From: Xiphydria camelus
Lineage: Eukaryota > Arthropoda > Insecta > Hymenoptera > Xiphydriidae
Assembly: GCA_963678675.1 (NCBI GenBank)
Contig: OY783197.1
Location: 7,649,069 to 7,713,068, forward strand
DNA length: 64,000 nt
Direction of reading: 5' to 3'
The notes under the pieces were generated by a model. That model searched no databases. It had not been told where the DNA came from and worked only from the letters and a program-made list of their open reading frames with translations. Within the stretch, counting starts at the first letter, position 1. Every line of letters begins with the position of its first letter. The position numbers and the translations under genes are program-made. Of this stretch, positions 45,209 through 55,602 are shown piece after piece.

Positions 45209-45433
45209 ATGACAGAAACACCAGCAAAACGAGGTCGTCCACCCAAAAAAGTGCTGAAAAAGCCCTCTTCTGGTGAAGACGAGGACTTTTGCCTCATCTG
45301 TTTGGAAGCGATAGCTCATCGCTTGAATAGTACCAATTCCATTGCATGCATTGAATGCAAAAGAGAAGTGCATTTGAAATGCGCGAAAATGACGACCAGC
45401 TATTTTATTTGTCAAAATTGCGATTCAGAATAA
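45209..45433 (+). CDS. AT-hook plus PHD-type zinc-finger protein
   Basis: The 74-residue product begins MTETPAKRGRPPKK, a clear AT-hook (KRGRPPK) for minor-groove AT DNA. It continues with FCLICLE, then ACIECKREVHLKCAK and YFICQNCDSE. The Cys and His spacing (C-x2-C, C-x2-C, H-x2-C, C-x2-C) is that of a compact PHD finger, which often reads histone tails. The frame is intact, has a good intron just upstream and ends with TAA at 45431-45433. It lies inside the 8.2 kb element on the same strand as the transposase-like gene at 46473-48630. A role in targeting or regulation of the element is inference. A captured host fragment is the alternative. Confidence 0.7.
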   Translation: MTETPAKRGRPPKKVLKKPSSGEDEDFCLICLEAIAHRLNSTNSIACIECKREVHLKCAKMTTSYFICQNCDSE

Positions 45434-45610
45434 TTTAGCGCCTATATTTCGTCGATTTTCAACGGCTGGCCAACCTAGACAGCACTGGCCAAACTTGACA
45501 GTATTTCTAATTTTAAAAAAATACCCATTACTTTTTAATTTTTCATCCAATCAATTCGTAATATCTCGGAAAAGTTTTCTTTTTCCCGGACCTTCCTAAA
45601 AATGCGCAGT

Positions 45611-46015
45611 AATTATCACAGGCACACAAAAAAAGCTCCTGTTCCCGGAACCAGACCAGTATATCTTTATGTTCTTGAGGTTGCTGAATCCAAATCCGGT
45701 GTCCGTTTGTCTCCATCACGTCACGTTCAAGGCCATTTCAAGGTCAAATCCTGGAAAAATAGTCAAATCGATTCAAATTATTATTCCTATATATTTTTGA
45801 GGTCGCTGAATCCAAATCCGATGTCCGTTTGATCCGACAAGGTCAAATTCAAGGTCATTTCAAGGTCAAATGTATTTATTCTGCCAAAAATGAATTTTTG
45901 ACTGCAGATTCTGAAAGAACGGGAAATTTTACGTCTAGATATGTATTCAATTTTGTTGATAACATAACCCCCAAGGTCATTTCAAGGTCAAATCTAGCAA
46001 AAATGTTCTAGTCCA
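45611..46015 (+). promoter_or_regulatory. Left cluster of AAGGTCA (nuclear-receptor-like) half-sites
   Basis: Within 45720-46005 there are six AAGGTCA cores, four of them ttcaaggtca, mostly in direct order. TCAAGGTCA is the extended half-site of FTZ-F1/ERR-type monomeric receptors. The block is the left inner arm of the composite element and lies upstream of the transposase-like gene. Binding is inference. Confidence 0.5.
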
Positions 46016-46472
46016 AGCTGACCCCCTCCATGGGAGTGCCGGTCGACGTGTTTCCACTCATAAGGCGCCGGGTCGCGCGCGGTTTGGATAGCGGAGCTTC
46101 GATCGCGCCGGCTCGGGTTTGCAGTAAGAGGCCGTGACGGAGTGGTCAGTCGGAAGGCTGTCTTTAATGCATTACCGCGGATCGGCGTCCATGACCGAAT
46201 GATCCGTTGAGCGGTACACGTCTTTGACGTTTAAAAGACGCGGAGGTCTGTTTGGAGATCTGCCAAATTTTTTTTCCATGCATCAACTCACTCAGTTCCA
46301 AGCGAGAATAAATCTGTTCTCGTACCGCAAAATAAATTTTGAAATCCAGTCACGTGATCTCTCAATTCAAGTGAATTGGAGCTCATCGTTGTAAATTTGA
46401 TACAGCGAATATGTGTGGTGTGCCTGCACCCAGGGTACCTCCACGCGGTGACGGCGGGCAACGGTTTTTTTA
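46016..46472. other. GC-richer leader before the transposase-like gene
   Basis: No gene recognised. It contains cggatcggcgtccatgaccg and a gagcggtacacgtctttgac block. It may hold the promoter and 5' UTR of the gene that follows. Confidence 0.35.
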
Positions 46473-47288
46473 TTGTTTCTTCTTCCGGCAAAATCCCTAG
46501 ATGAAGGCGTCCAAGCCGTCATGGCAGGCACACGGAAATGTGTTATGATACAGGGGTTCTCACAAGGAACCCCAGTATCGGCGGTTGGTCTGGGTAAGCA
46601 AGCGGACCCGCAATCGTCGTCATCAAGCGACCGCAGCTCTGCATTGGTGGAAAACTTGGCTACTGTAGAGTCTATCACTACAAGTTCGGATCACATATGC
46701 AATAAGGATTCAGATTCATTTTGCTATGTTTGTGGTAAGTATGAAGCATCAAAGAATCGCAAACGTATTTCAGAGCGTATAAGGAATATGTATAAGGATT
46801 GTTTTGATTTGAACATGATAGATGAAGGTAATGATTGGGTACCACACATCATTTGTGCTTCTTGTAACACAATGTTTCATCGTTATGATAAATCTCGAGA
46901 CAAGAAATATCTCAATTTTCTTATACCAATACATTGGACCAAAGCGCAATCTAGAAAAGATTGTTATTTCTGCAAAACATATCTAACTGGGTACAATATG
47001 AAAAATAAATCACATATAAAGTATGCTAACGTTACGAGTGTAATATTACCTGTTATTTCCAACGAGGACAATACAAACGAACGGAATTTTAGTTCAGATG
47101 GAATAGAAATAGACGAGATTAAAGCAAACGTTGAAACAGAAAATATAGATCAGCGTAGAGATTGTGTGAATGAGGGTGAACAGTACAATGATAATAATAG
47201 AGATAAGAGCTATATGAGTGGAACTGATAGCGAAAATGAAAGTTACACGAGTGAAAATGAACTGATAATGACGATGAGAGATATATGA
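46473..47288 (+). pseudogene. Transposase-like protein, N-terminal segment
   Basis: The conserved part starts near residue 82: FCYVCGKYEASKNRKRISERI, then WVPHIICASCNTMFHRY and DCYFCKTYLTGYN. These Cys/His pairs suggest an N-terminal zinc domain. It is followed by an acidic, Ser/Asn-rich stretch with a repeated motif (SYMSGTDSENESYTSENE). I recognise the order from a family of about 700-residue uncharacterised insect proteins that behave like transposases. The frame stops at 47288, but the downstream frame already encodes DERYMSGNESGS, so a one-base indel lies just before about 47265. The first 80 codons may be leader sequence. Confidence 0.6.
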
Positions 47289-47935
47289 GCGGAAATGAAA
47301 GTGGCAGCGAAGATGGCCAAACGAATGATGAAGAAAGTGAAACTGAAGATGATTCTCATGAATACGTTCCAACGGGTTGTAAGAATAAAAAGCCTCAATT
47401 GTTCTCACAGGAAGAACTGAACGATTTCATTCGTAACATGGGATTGCCGAAAGATGTTGCCGAGTACTGTGCTTCTACGTTGAAAAAGAGAAATCTGCTG
47501 AAGAGAGAGAAGAAAACGAAGGTAACGTTTTACAGGACAAGAGAAAAAAAATTTAAGAGCTTTTTCTCTCGTAATTCAAATAAGTCTCTCGTTTATTGTA
47601 ATAATGTCAAAGGATTAATCGACGAATTAAAGCCCGATACTTATAGTGCTGATCAATGGAGACTTTTTATCGATTCTAGTAAACGTAGTCTCAAAGCAGT
47701 CTTACTCCACAATACTAATGTATACGCACCAATACCAGTTGCGCATTCGACTGTTATGAATGAATCGTATGAATGTTTGAAAACTCTATTAGCAGCAATA
47801 AAATATGATGACCACAAATGGCAAGTTTGCGGAGATTTTAAAATCCTCACAATGATTCTGGGACAGCAATCTGGCTATACAAAAAAACCGTGTTATCTTT
47901 GTAAATGGGATAGTAGAGATAAAATCATTACGTGA
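47285..47935 (+). pseudogene. Transposase-like protein, central segment
   Basis: Continues the previous segment after a frameshift: an acidic linker (SEDGQTNDEESETEDDSHEY), then FSQEELNDFIRNMGLPKD. The conserved core follows: QWRLFIDSSKRSLKAVLLHN, then HKWQVCGDFKILTMILGQQSG and PCYLCKWDSRD. The Asp residues in FIDSS and CGDFK are candidates for catalytic positions, by analogy only. CYLC could join a zinc site. A second indel near 47920 moves the reading to the next frame (HYVKKVWEPR). Confidence 0.6.
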
Positions 47936-48630
47936 AAAAGGTTTGGGAACCTAGAACATCCTTCGTTGTAGGATCCGACAATATCTTACAGCAGCCGTTG
48001 ATAGATTTAAAGAAGGTATTGGTACTTCCATTACATAGAAAGTTAGGACTCATGAAACAATTCGTCAAAGCGTTGAATAAAGAAAGCGCTTCTTACAAAT
48101 ACTTACGAGATCAATTTCCAGGTCTATCTGATGCTAAAGTAGGCGCGGGAGTATTCGATGGACCTCAGATCAGAAAAATGTTTAGAGACAATCACTTCGT
48201 AACTCAAATTAGCTCTATTGAAAAAAATGCGTGGGTCAGCTTCAAGAAAGTATGTAGTAATTTTCTAGGCAATCATAAGAGCTCGGACTACAACAAAATA
48301 ATATCTGATATGGTTGAGAATTTCAGGAGATTGGAATGTAACATGAGTTTAAAATTACATATGATGGACAGTCATGTGGACGAATTTCCAGATAACGTTG
48401 GCAATTTCAGTGAAGAACAAGGAGAACGTTTCCACCAAGATTTTAAAGATGTAGAACGAAGATTTCAGGGTAGATGGGATGAAAACATGATGGCAGATTT
48501 CTGTTGGATGTTGCAGAGAGAAAGCGCGGAAAAAGGAAAAAAATACAAGAGAAATTCCTTGCACAGATCTTTTGAGAATAAACGAGTACGTTATAAAAGA
48601 AGGCGAAACGATGAAGAAGTAGCAGAGTGA
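47932..48630 (+). pseudogene. Transposase-like protein, C-terminal segment
   Basis: This frame gives VWEPRTSFVVG, LHRKLGLMKQFVKALNKES, FPGLSDAKVGAGVFDGPQIR and LKLHMMDSHVDEFPDNVG. The strongly conserved signature is SEEQGERFHQDFKDVERRFQ with GRWDENMMADFCW. The acidic residues of EEQGERFHQD could supply the last catalytic position. It ends in a basic tail (RSFENKRVRYKRRRN) at TGA 48628-48630. Together with the two preceding segments it makes one gene of about 720 codons with two frameshifts. The superfamily is not named; Academ, Sola and Kolobok were considered and not supported. Confidence 0.6.
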
Positions 48631-48689
48631 AATACAAAGTACACGTTCCAGCGACTCCAAAAATATAACGGAGTGATGATGCGAAAAGA

Positions 48690-49246
48690 TTTGAACATTT
48701 TTGCTGGATTTGACCTTAAAATGAACTTGACCCTGACATACTGGTGGCAAACGAACCTCGGATTCTAACTCAGTAACTTCGAAAACATATTGACGTGGTA
48801 GTTTATTCTCGTGAAGACACATTTTCTTATTTTTGCAATTGTCTTATGAACCTTCCATACAATAATATAAAGTGACCTTGAAATGACCTTAGGGGTTGTT
48901 ATCAAAAAAAATTGGTTATACATCTAGACGTAAAATTCTCCGTTCTTTCAGAATCTGCAGTAAAAAAATTCATTTTTGGGAGAATAAATACATTTGACCT
49001 TGAAATGACCTTGAATTTGACCTTGTCGGATCAAACGGACATCGGATTTGGATTCAGCGACCCCAAAAATGTATAGGAATAATAATTTGAATCGATTTGA
49101 CTATTTTTCCAGGAATTGACCTTGAAATTACCTTGAACGTGACGTGATGGAGACAAACGGATACCGGATTCGGATTCAGCGACCTCAAAAACATAAAGAT
49201 ATACTGGTCTGGTTCCGGGAACAGGAACTTTTTTGTGTGCCTGTGT
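48690..49246 (-). promoter_or_regulatory. Right cluster of AAGGTCA half-sites
   Basis: Mirror image of the 45611-46015 block, with seven TGACCTT cores, four of them TGACCTTGA, between 48711 and 49125. It ends with the inverted copy of cacaggcacaca near 49240. It lies just past the 3' end of the transposase-like gene. Confidence 0.5.
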
Positions 49247-50125
49247 TATATAAGAATTCTTTTTTACATGGAAATTATGGGCAAAAGTTAAAACTATGGC
49301 CAACCCTGACGACATTCCCCTACATAATAAACTGAGGATGTGTAAGAAGAGGACATTGAGAGGTATTTTTACATAAACTTAAGAAATCCAAAAACCCATT
49401 TTTATGGGTCGGTGATGGGGGTAACTTAAAAAAAAAATTTTTCCAGAATTTTTCGCATCAGTTTTATAGATCGAGAAAAACCATAAAACTTTTATTTTAA
49501 CTTTTTTCCCTTATCTTTCACCGTTCGGAAGTTATTCTGTGAAGAAAAAAAATCTGCATTTTTTCAAGGGATGATTTCACCCCTTAAAACCGTAATATCC
49601 CACCAATGAAATGTATTTTTGTATTACGCTTGAACTACTCTACTTGCACACGGAATGGCGGAATTTTCTGAATTTTCAGGTTCCCTAACTTTAAGCACGG
49701 TCGAGTGGAATGGGGCACGGTCGAGAGCGCTGAGTGAGGCATGGTCGAGAGCGCTGGAGTGGGGGATTTCCATTTCAGTATTTCGTTCCTCCGCGCGATT
49801 TTAGTACCCTCAGCAAAGAAGTTTCACTTCAAAACATTTATTCATCAAAATAAACCCCCTCACTTTCAATGACCTTCAGCCTCCTTTTAAGCAATTTACG
49901 GATACCTTCCGCAAAGAAAGTTTCATCTTGCGAGATGAGGAAGTTATCGACCCATTTTTGGACTTCTTCAAATGTTTTGAATCGCACGTCAGACAATTTG
50001 TTTTGCATTTTCCGAAACAAGTGAAAATAAGTTTGGTGAATACGCCGGGTGTGGTACAACTTCCCATCCAACTTCCCATCCATTAACGTACCCTTTAACT
50101 GTCAACGGCATGAGGCCTGGGGCCT

Positions 50126-50284
50126 GGGGCCCCTTTCTCTAACTCACTCGCAAGAGAAACGTATACGTTTCTTAGCGAGTAGATCAATCAGGACCCCCAC
50201 CACAACGGAACACTTGGTCCTGATTGGTCTATTGGCGAAGATGCGTATACGCAACTTTGCGAGTGAGTTAGAGAAAGGGGCCCC
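50126..50284. mobile_element. Palindromic MITE inside the mariner gene
   Basis: The ends ggggcccctttctctaactc and gagttagagaaaggggcccc are perfect inverted repeats. Inside each arm is a small palindrome (gaaacgtatacgtttc and gcgtatacgc). A ggcctggggc duplication lies beside the left end. Confidence 0.7.
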
Positions 50285-50457
50285 TGGCGTTGTCATGGAG
50301 CAGTTTTACTGGACGTTTTCCTTTGCCAGTAAATGGACGCTTTTGGTCAATTTCTTCATTCAATCGTATTAAATGTTGACGATAGCGATCGGCAGTTACT
50401 ATCTGGCTACGTTTCAGAAGTTCATAATGGAGTACGCCTTTCATATCCCACCGTATA

Positions 50458-50869
50458 CCGTATGTCCAAGGAGAATTCGAGCAAGTGCCGATACCTATGA
50501 CCGATAACTTGAAATTTGACTTCAGCAGTGTTTGCCGACGGTCAAGAATTTGATAGAGTTGGCTTGAGAAGAGTGCGCTGTATGTGCTGCGTGAGAGCGA
50601 AAATTGTCAAACGTTTGATTTCCCGATAGCTATCAACTCGGGAGATCGAAGTATTGAATAATAGACGAAACACTTCGATCTCCCGAATTGACAGCTATCG
50701 GAAAATCAGACGTTTGATACTTTTCGCTCTCACGCAGCACACACAGCGCACTCTTCTCAAGCCAACTCTAACTATCAAATTTTCGACCGTCGGCAAACAC
50801 TGCAGCCGAAGTCAAATTTCAAGTTATCGGCCATATCGGCCATATATCGGCACTTCCTGGGACATACGG
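50458..50869. mobile_element. TA-flanked palindromic MITE inside the mariner gene
   Basis: The ends ccgtatgtcc and ggacatacgg are inverted, and TA flanks both sides. Arms of about 190 bp share gatagctatc-type blocks and cgctctcacgcagcac. It falls between MLC and WDMKG of the transposase, so it was inserted after the gene existed. Confidence 0.78.
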
Positions 50870-51639
50870 TACACAGCATAACTTTGTGACAGAGAATATT
50901 GCGCTTTGGCGTCGATGTCGTCGGCTCACCGGGGCTTAAGCCAATGATATCAGCGCGTTTCGGATTATCCAAATAAATCCACTTTTCATCGCCGGTCATA
51001 ATTTTCCACAAAAAGGACCAAGTTATAAATTTGGAAAACTTTAGGAGGGAAACATTTTCATACATGGATGAATTTGAAATAAAATTTCCTACATTTTCGT
51101 CCATATGACCAGATTGATTTTCTGAAAAATTCAATTTAAAAAATTGTTTTCCAAAAAAATACTTTTTTCCAAAATCTGTTGATGGCATTTTATTACACTG
51201 AAAAAACCCAAATAATTCGTATGTTTAAACTTTTCATCTATCTCGCTTCGTTTCGGAGATAGCTCAAGGGGGTCAAACTTTGGGGGTTCGTTTGACCCCC
51301 TTAAACTAAAATTGGGCAGCTATACAAAAAAAGAGGTCTCTTATTTTTCGATAAACTTTAAATTTACAGAGTTTCATCAAGATCGAAGGTGGCGGCCTCG
51401 TGGAGTGTCCTTGTAAGCTAGAAGAAAACAATAGAATAATCCACTTTTGGTCGCTTTAGCTCACACTTGATCCTGCGTTTTAGGGAATTTACCCTCATTC
51501 AATTTCTTTATTTACATACACTTCAAACCCCTTTATGTGACTTCAGGTTGCCGTATAATGTAAATAAGTGCAATATTTATGAGAAACGCCGTATTCTAAT
51601 TATTGATCGCTGTGGAAAAAGTCCCGTCTCTGGTGAAAA

Positions 51640-52230
51640 TATTTTGCGAACTTTCGCCGACAAACTTCTCCAACTTTCGACGATAGAAATTTGGTCGAAA
51701 ATTGACGTTTTTCGTTAAAATTAGAAGGTTTTTCTTCGACTTTTACAAACTTTTCACGATTATTGCTAACTTTTTCTCCAACTTTTGACGACTTTTGCCG
51801 ATATTACGTTGGCCAAATTCATAAAAATTCGGAGATTTTTCTCCGGCTTTTATAGACTTCATAAATATTGCCAACACTTGTACTCTAACTTTTGATGACT
51901 TTTGAAGATAGATATTATGTTGGCAAAATTCGCTAAAATTCGGAAATGTTTTTCCAACTTTTTCAGACTTTTCACGAACATTGCAAATGCTTCTTCTCCA
52001 ACTTTTAACTTTTGTCGATACCTATTATGTTAGCAAAATTCGTATAAGATTCGGAGATGTTTCTCCAACTTTTCCAGACTTTTCAAAACATTGCCAATGC
52101 TTCTTCAACTTTTGACGACTTGCCGATATTATATTGACGAAATTCGCTAAAATTTGGAAATTTTTCAAACATTGACAACTCATTGGGCGCAAACTTTTAA
52201 CGACTTTTGCCGACTTTAATATCTCTAATA
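51640..52230 (+). repeat. Degenerate tandem repeat, about 110 bp unit
   Basis: About five units share gatattatgttggcaaaatt, cggagatttttctcc-type and aacttttgacgacttttgcc blocks at spacings of roughly 105-115 bp. Divergence among units is high. Confidence 0.6.
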
Positions 52231-53077
52231 TGGGTCATTCTTTTACAAATCGTACGGATTTCAGCAGAAAATGAACTTGACTTTTTAAAATGCGATGAAA
52301 TTTTTTCTCCTCCATCTTTTCACCATTTTAGACGACACGTATTTCGGGGTTTTGGTGAAAAAAATTTTTTTTGAAAAATATCCGCATTTGAATTTTCGAT
52401 GCTTCGATAGATTTTCTCCAAACCTCTTATACTTGAAATTCATTATCTCCAGTTGTACTAATCGGATCAATGTCGATCTTTTTTATTTTACACTTTGTTG
52501 CGTTGGCTTTAAAATTGTATGTTTATAAAATGTCTGATTGTTGCTAAATAAAAATAAATAACAATTTAATTGTTTAAACCGTTTTTACATGGTCGCCCCC
52601 ACAATAAATTGATTCGGAAAAAGGCCATTTTGTTTGCCATTCTCTCATCTGAAAAACCCATTTTTCGAAAAAGTGGGGTCTTCATTAGGTCAGAAGATAT
52701 GAAATATTTTCGAGCGCAGGTCATGCAGCGCGACGAGTCGAAGCGTGCCGTGTGCAACAAGTAGAAATGTGTAGAGCTTGTCGCGAGCTGTATTTGCAAT
52801 CGAGAATACACATTCCGTTGTTCGATAACGTAGCATACGTATGTAATAATTAATACCATAGTGTTTCTCTCTAAAGTCAATAAATATCGTGAATGTTTTA
52901 ACAAGCGTATGATATGTTGCTAACGCGATTGCAGTCCCGTATCTTTCTCGGAAACATTCATTTCGATAATTCTGCACGCTCATTATCATCTCGATCTAAA
53001 TCCTTCTAATTTAGCATCAAGCTCGTCATTAGGTATAATAGTACGGTGGTTTGACTCGACCATCAATTAGTAGTAAT

Positions 53078-54354
53078 GTGGTGAGTGTAATAGTTGCAGA
53101 ACTACCCTGCAAGTTATGATATCCGCAGTTGATGAATACTTATGTTACGAACTGGGTCGCTCGGATCCAGATCAGTAAAGGGTTCGAAAAGAAGGAGGTC
53201 CGCTGCCCGTAGTGGGTGGTGGGCGATCACACTCGGAATGAAGATGAACTCGGTAGCCGATGATATGTCATATATGCCTTTATTTTAATATGGCCAAACT
53301 GATGGTCTCTGTGACTAAAACTAGCTATCGAAGCTACGATATCAAACTATCGATGGAAAAAACGGAAAAGACGGCGTCGGTGGCTCGTTCAGTCCTAATA
53401 TTATCCCTCAGTGAAGGAGTGGGGGAGAAAAAACTGCAAACGGGAAAGGGAAAATCTAAGCGTGTGGGTAGTGAGTCAGAAGTGGTTGTAAAAGAGAAAA
53501 AGTCAGTTTTTTCGGGGTTACATCTACGATGGTTGGAGAGGAAAGCGTCTAGGGATCGGCGATGGTTCGGAGGAAAAAAGGTCGAAATGCTCGGAGCGTA
53601 CCTGCGTATACCGCGGGGGAACGATAATCTGTGATGCAGAGGGAAGCGTGGTTGCGCTGAGCGTAACACTTACACAAATTAAAGACCGGTTTGGAAAAAT
53701 TACTTCTTCATTCATTTCTTGTGGAAAAACAAAATCAGTTTATGAAAAATAAAAAAGAAGGAACTGTTGGAGAATGAGTGCATTGTAATCTGTGATTTCT
53801 CTGAAAATTATGCTTTTGTTGTTCAAAATGCTGCACAAGGCTTTCACTGGAATAATGATCAGGCTACAGTGCACCCATTTGCAATTTACTACAGACACGA
53901 TGACGGCGAGATCCAATTAAAAAGTTTTGTGATCATATCAGAATGTTTGCACCACGATACTATAGCAGTCCATGTGTTTCAAAAACATTTAGTGGATTTC
54001 ATTAAAAAAGAATTAAGCCAAATTTCAAAAATCATATATTTTTCTGATGGGTCAGGTGCGCAGTATAAGAACAGAAAAAATTTCGTCAATCTCACGCATC
54101 ATGAAACAGATTTTGGTCTAACTGCAGAATGGCACTTTTTTCCAACGTCCCATGACAAGGGTGCGTGCGATGGGTTGGGTGGGACTTTAAAAAGGTTGGC
54201 TGCAAGAGCTAGCCTTCAAAGAACTTCCAATCCAATCCAAACGCCGAAACAATTATTTGAATGGGCGAATGAGTCTCTTCCTAATATTTCATCACAATTT
54301 GTAACAAATAAAGAATATCAAGAGGAAGAAAAAAAAATTAGAGACAAGATTTAA
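53078..54354 (+). pseudogene. Transposase-like gene interrupted by a solo LTR
   Basis: Before the LTR the frame reads CGECNSCRTTLQVMISAVDEYL. Directly after it, with one CTTA copy removed, the same frame goes on HKLKTGLEKLLLHSFLVEKQ. A frameshift near 53755 leads into the main open frame. That frame reads ECIVICDFSENYAFVVQNA, GFHWNNDQATVHPF, YFSDGSGAQYKNRKNFVNL and TAEWHFFPTSHDKGACDGLG, ending KIRDKI at 54354. I recognise this as a recurrent uncharacterised insect transposase-like family. Candidate acidic catalytic residues are CDFSENY, FSDGSG and EWHFF. The N-terminal half is missing, so only about 260 codons remain. Confidence 0.65.
53143..53668. mobile_element. Solo LTR, 526 bp
   Basis: Begins tgttacgaactgggtcg and ends gagcgtaaca, a TG..CA structure with inverted tgttacg/cgtaaca ends. 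It is flanked by the 4 bp duplication CTTA on both sides (53139-53142 and 53669-53672). Removing it plus one CTTA restores an open frame in the surrounding gene. Frames inside it (53260-53634 plus, 53334-53669 minus) are not genes. Confidence 0.8.
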
Positions 54355-55602
54355 AAAGGGTATAACTGTAAAAGGGACGTTGACATTTCATTGCATCATA
54401 CCAATCGCGAAAAAGACAAGCCAAGCACTTTTCATTGCAAGAAGAAAATGACTCAATAGAAGTTAAAGTCATGGAGTAAAATATATACCAAAGAAAATAT
54501 ACGTCGATTGTGTGAAATTACATTACATCTAATAATGGATTGTAAGTTTATGAATAAATGTACTTAACAATGCGTCATAGACTTTTAATTTATTTCATTA
54601 TGGATTATGTGCATTGATTGTTATTCGTGAATATAATCAACACACATTTTCAAACTGTAATGTAAGATAGTAAACATTTACAAGCGAAAAATAGGTGCAA
54701 GCCTGGACAGACTGCGTAAGATCTGTAATGGACGCGGAGCTCGCTACATGACCTGCGCTCGAAAATATTTCATATCTTCCGACCTAATGAAGACCCCACT
54801 TTTTCAAAAAATGGGTTTTTCAGATAAGAAAATGGCAAATAAAATGGCCTTTTTTCCGAATCAATTTATTGTGGGGGCGACCATGTAAAAACGGTTTAAA
54901 CAATTAAATTGTTATTTATTTTTATTCACCAACAATCAGACATTTTGTAAACATACAGTTTTAAAGCCAAGAGGTTGGAGAAAATCCAGCGAGGCATCAA
55001 AAATTCATATGCGGATATTTTCTAAACAAAATTTTTTTGTCAAAATCCTGAAATACGTGTCACTTAATTTCATATAAATAAGTTGTAAACGAATTTTCAG
55101 ACAATTCTAAAATGTCAAGTTCAAAGTGGTGTACGGTTTGTAAAAGAATGACCCATATTGCTAATTCATTATCTCCAATTTTTTCTCATTTTTATTGCAT
55201 ATATAGTGTGCATATATTTCTTGATTATTATATTAATATTTTACATTTCTTATCAATAGTATGATGTACATTCATGTAGGATCGGAAAAGAGTTGTCCAA
55301 GAAATCACAGGGGACTGATAAAAACTAAGATTTATATACAAGAAAACTAGAAAAGTTATTATGATTCTACGCGCCGAGCGTCGGTAGTGCTACTACACGT
55401 CTTCCCGTCTTTTCGTCTTATCGTCTTTCCTTACGTCCGTACTTATTCGCGTCCTTTCTCTGACTATCCACCAGGTCCTCTAGCCCTCGCCTCTGTTCTC
55501 CCCTTTCCCTCGCTCAAAGTCTTCCAGACCGGCGGAAAAACGTTGTTTCTTGGAACCTCGTTGGCGATGGTCGGGTACTTTCGAAACAGCCGATGCCCGT
55601 TA

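Larger units (their letters stand above)
41463..49703. mobile_element. 8.2 kb composite element with about 0.4 kb outer and 0.4-0.5 kb inner inverted arms
   Basis: The outer arms match in mirror image: 41463-41852, continued at 44562-44590, and 49297-49703 (agttagggaacc, cagaaaattccgcc, gggaatgtcgtcaggg). The left arm is split by the 41853-44559 transposon; the right arm shows the unbroken sequence ttatgtaggggaatg. An inner pair (45600-46015 and 48690-49246) begins cacaggcacaca on both sides. Between lie an AT-hook/PHD gene and a transposase-like gene. I read it as one large transposon, but the 1 kb PHD segment interrupts only the left arm and could be a separate insertion. Confidence 0.65.
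49838..51190 (-). pseudogene. Mariner transposase disrupted by two MITEs
   Basis: From the right, the minus strand reads KIMTGDEKWIYLDNPKRAD (first catalytic Asp, about 50990) up to NILCHKVMLC. A 412 bp insertion (50458-50869) follows. It resumes with WDMKGVLHYELLKRSQIV, TADRYRQHLIRLNEEIDQK and VKLLHDNARG (second catalytic Asp), then meets a 159 bp insertion at 50126-50284. The rest continues VKGYVNGWEVVPHPAYSP and, one frame over, FHLFRKMQNKLSDVRF through FAEGIRKLLKRRLKVIESEG to 49838. A small deletion where SPDLAPSDYHLF is expected has removed the third catalytic Asp. The N-terminal HTH is absent. Strongly inactivated. Confidence 0.82.
52222..55160. mobile_element. Transposon with 0.4-0.5 kb inverted arms
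   Basis: Arms 52222-52735 and 54747-55160 are reverse complements with scattered changes, starting gggtcattcttttacaaa and sharing tttttacatggtcgccccca and gaccccactttttc. Between them is a damaged transposase-like gene that contains a solo LTR. Confidence 0.72.

Noticed and set aside
45602..46011. Plus-strand frames of 76 and 60 codons
   Set aside because: They are readings of the AAGGTCA repeat arms and recur mirrored at 49031-49315. Not proteins.
46016..46472. Structured RNA or rDNA-like segment
   Set aside because: GC-richer than its surroundings, but I could not match it to a known RNA or find a consistent fold.
53260..53669. Overlapping frames of 124 and 111 codons
   Set aside because: Both lie inside the solo LTR and have no similarity to known proteins.
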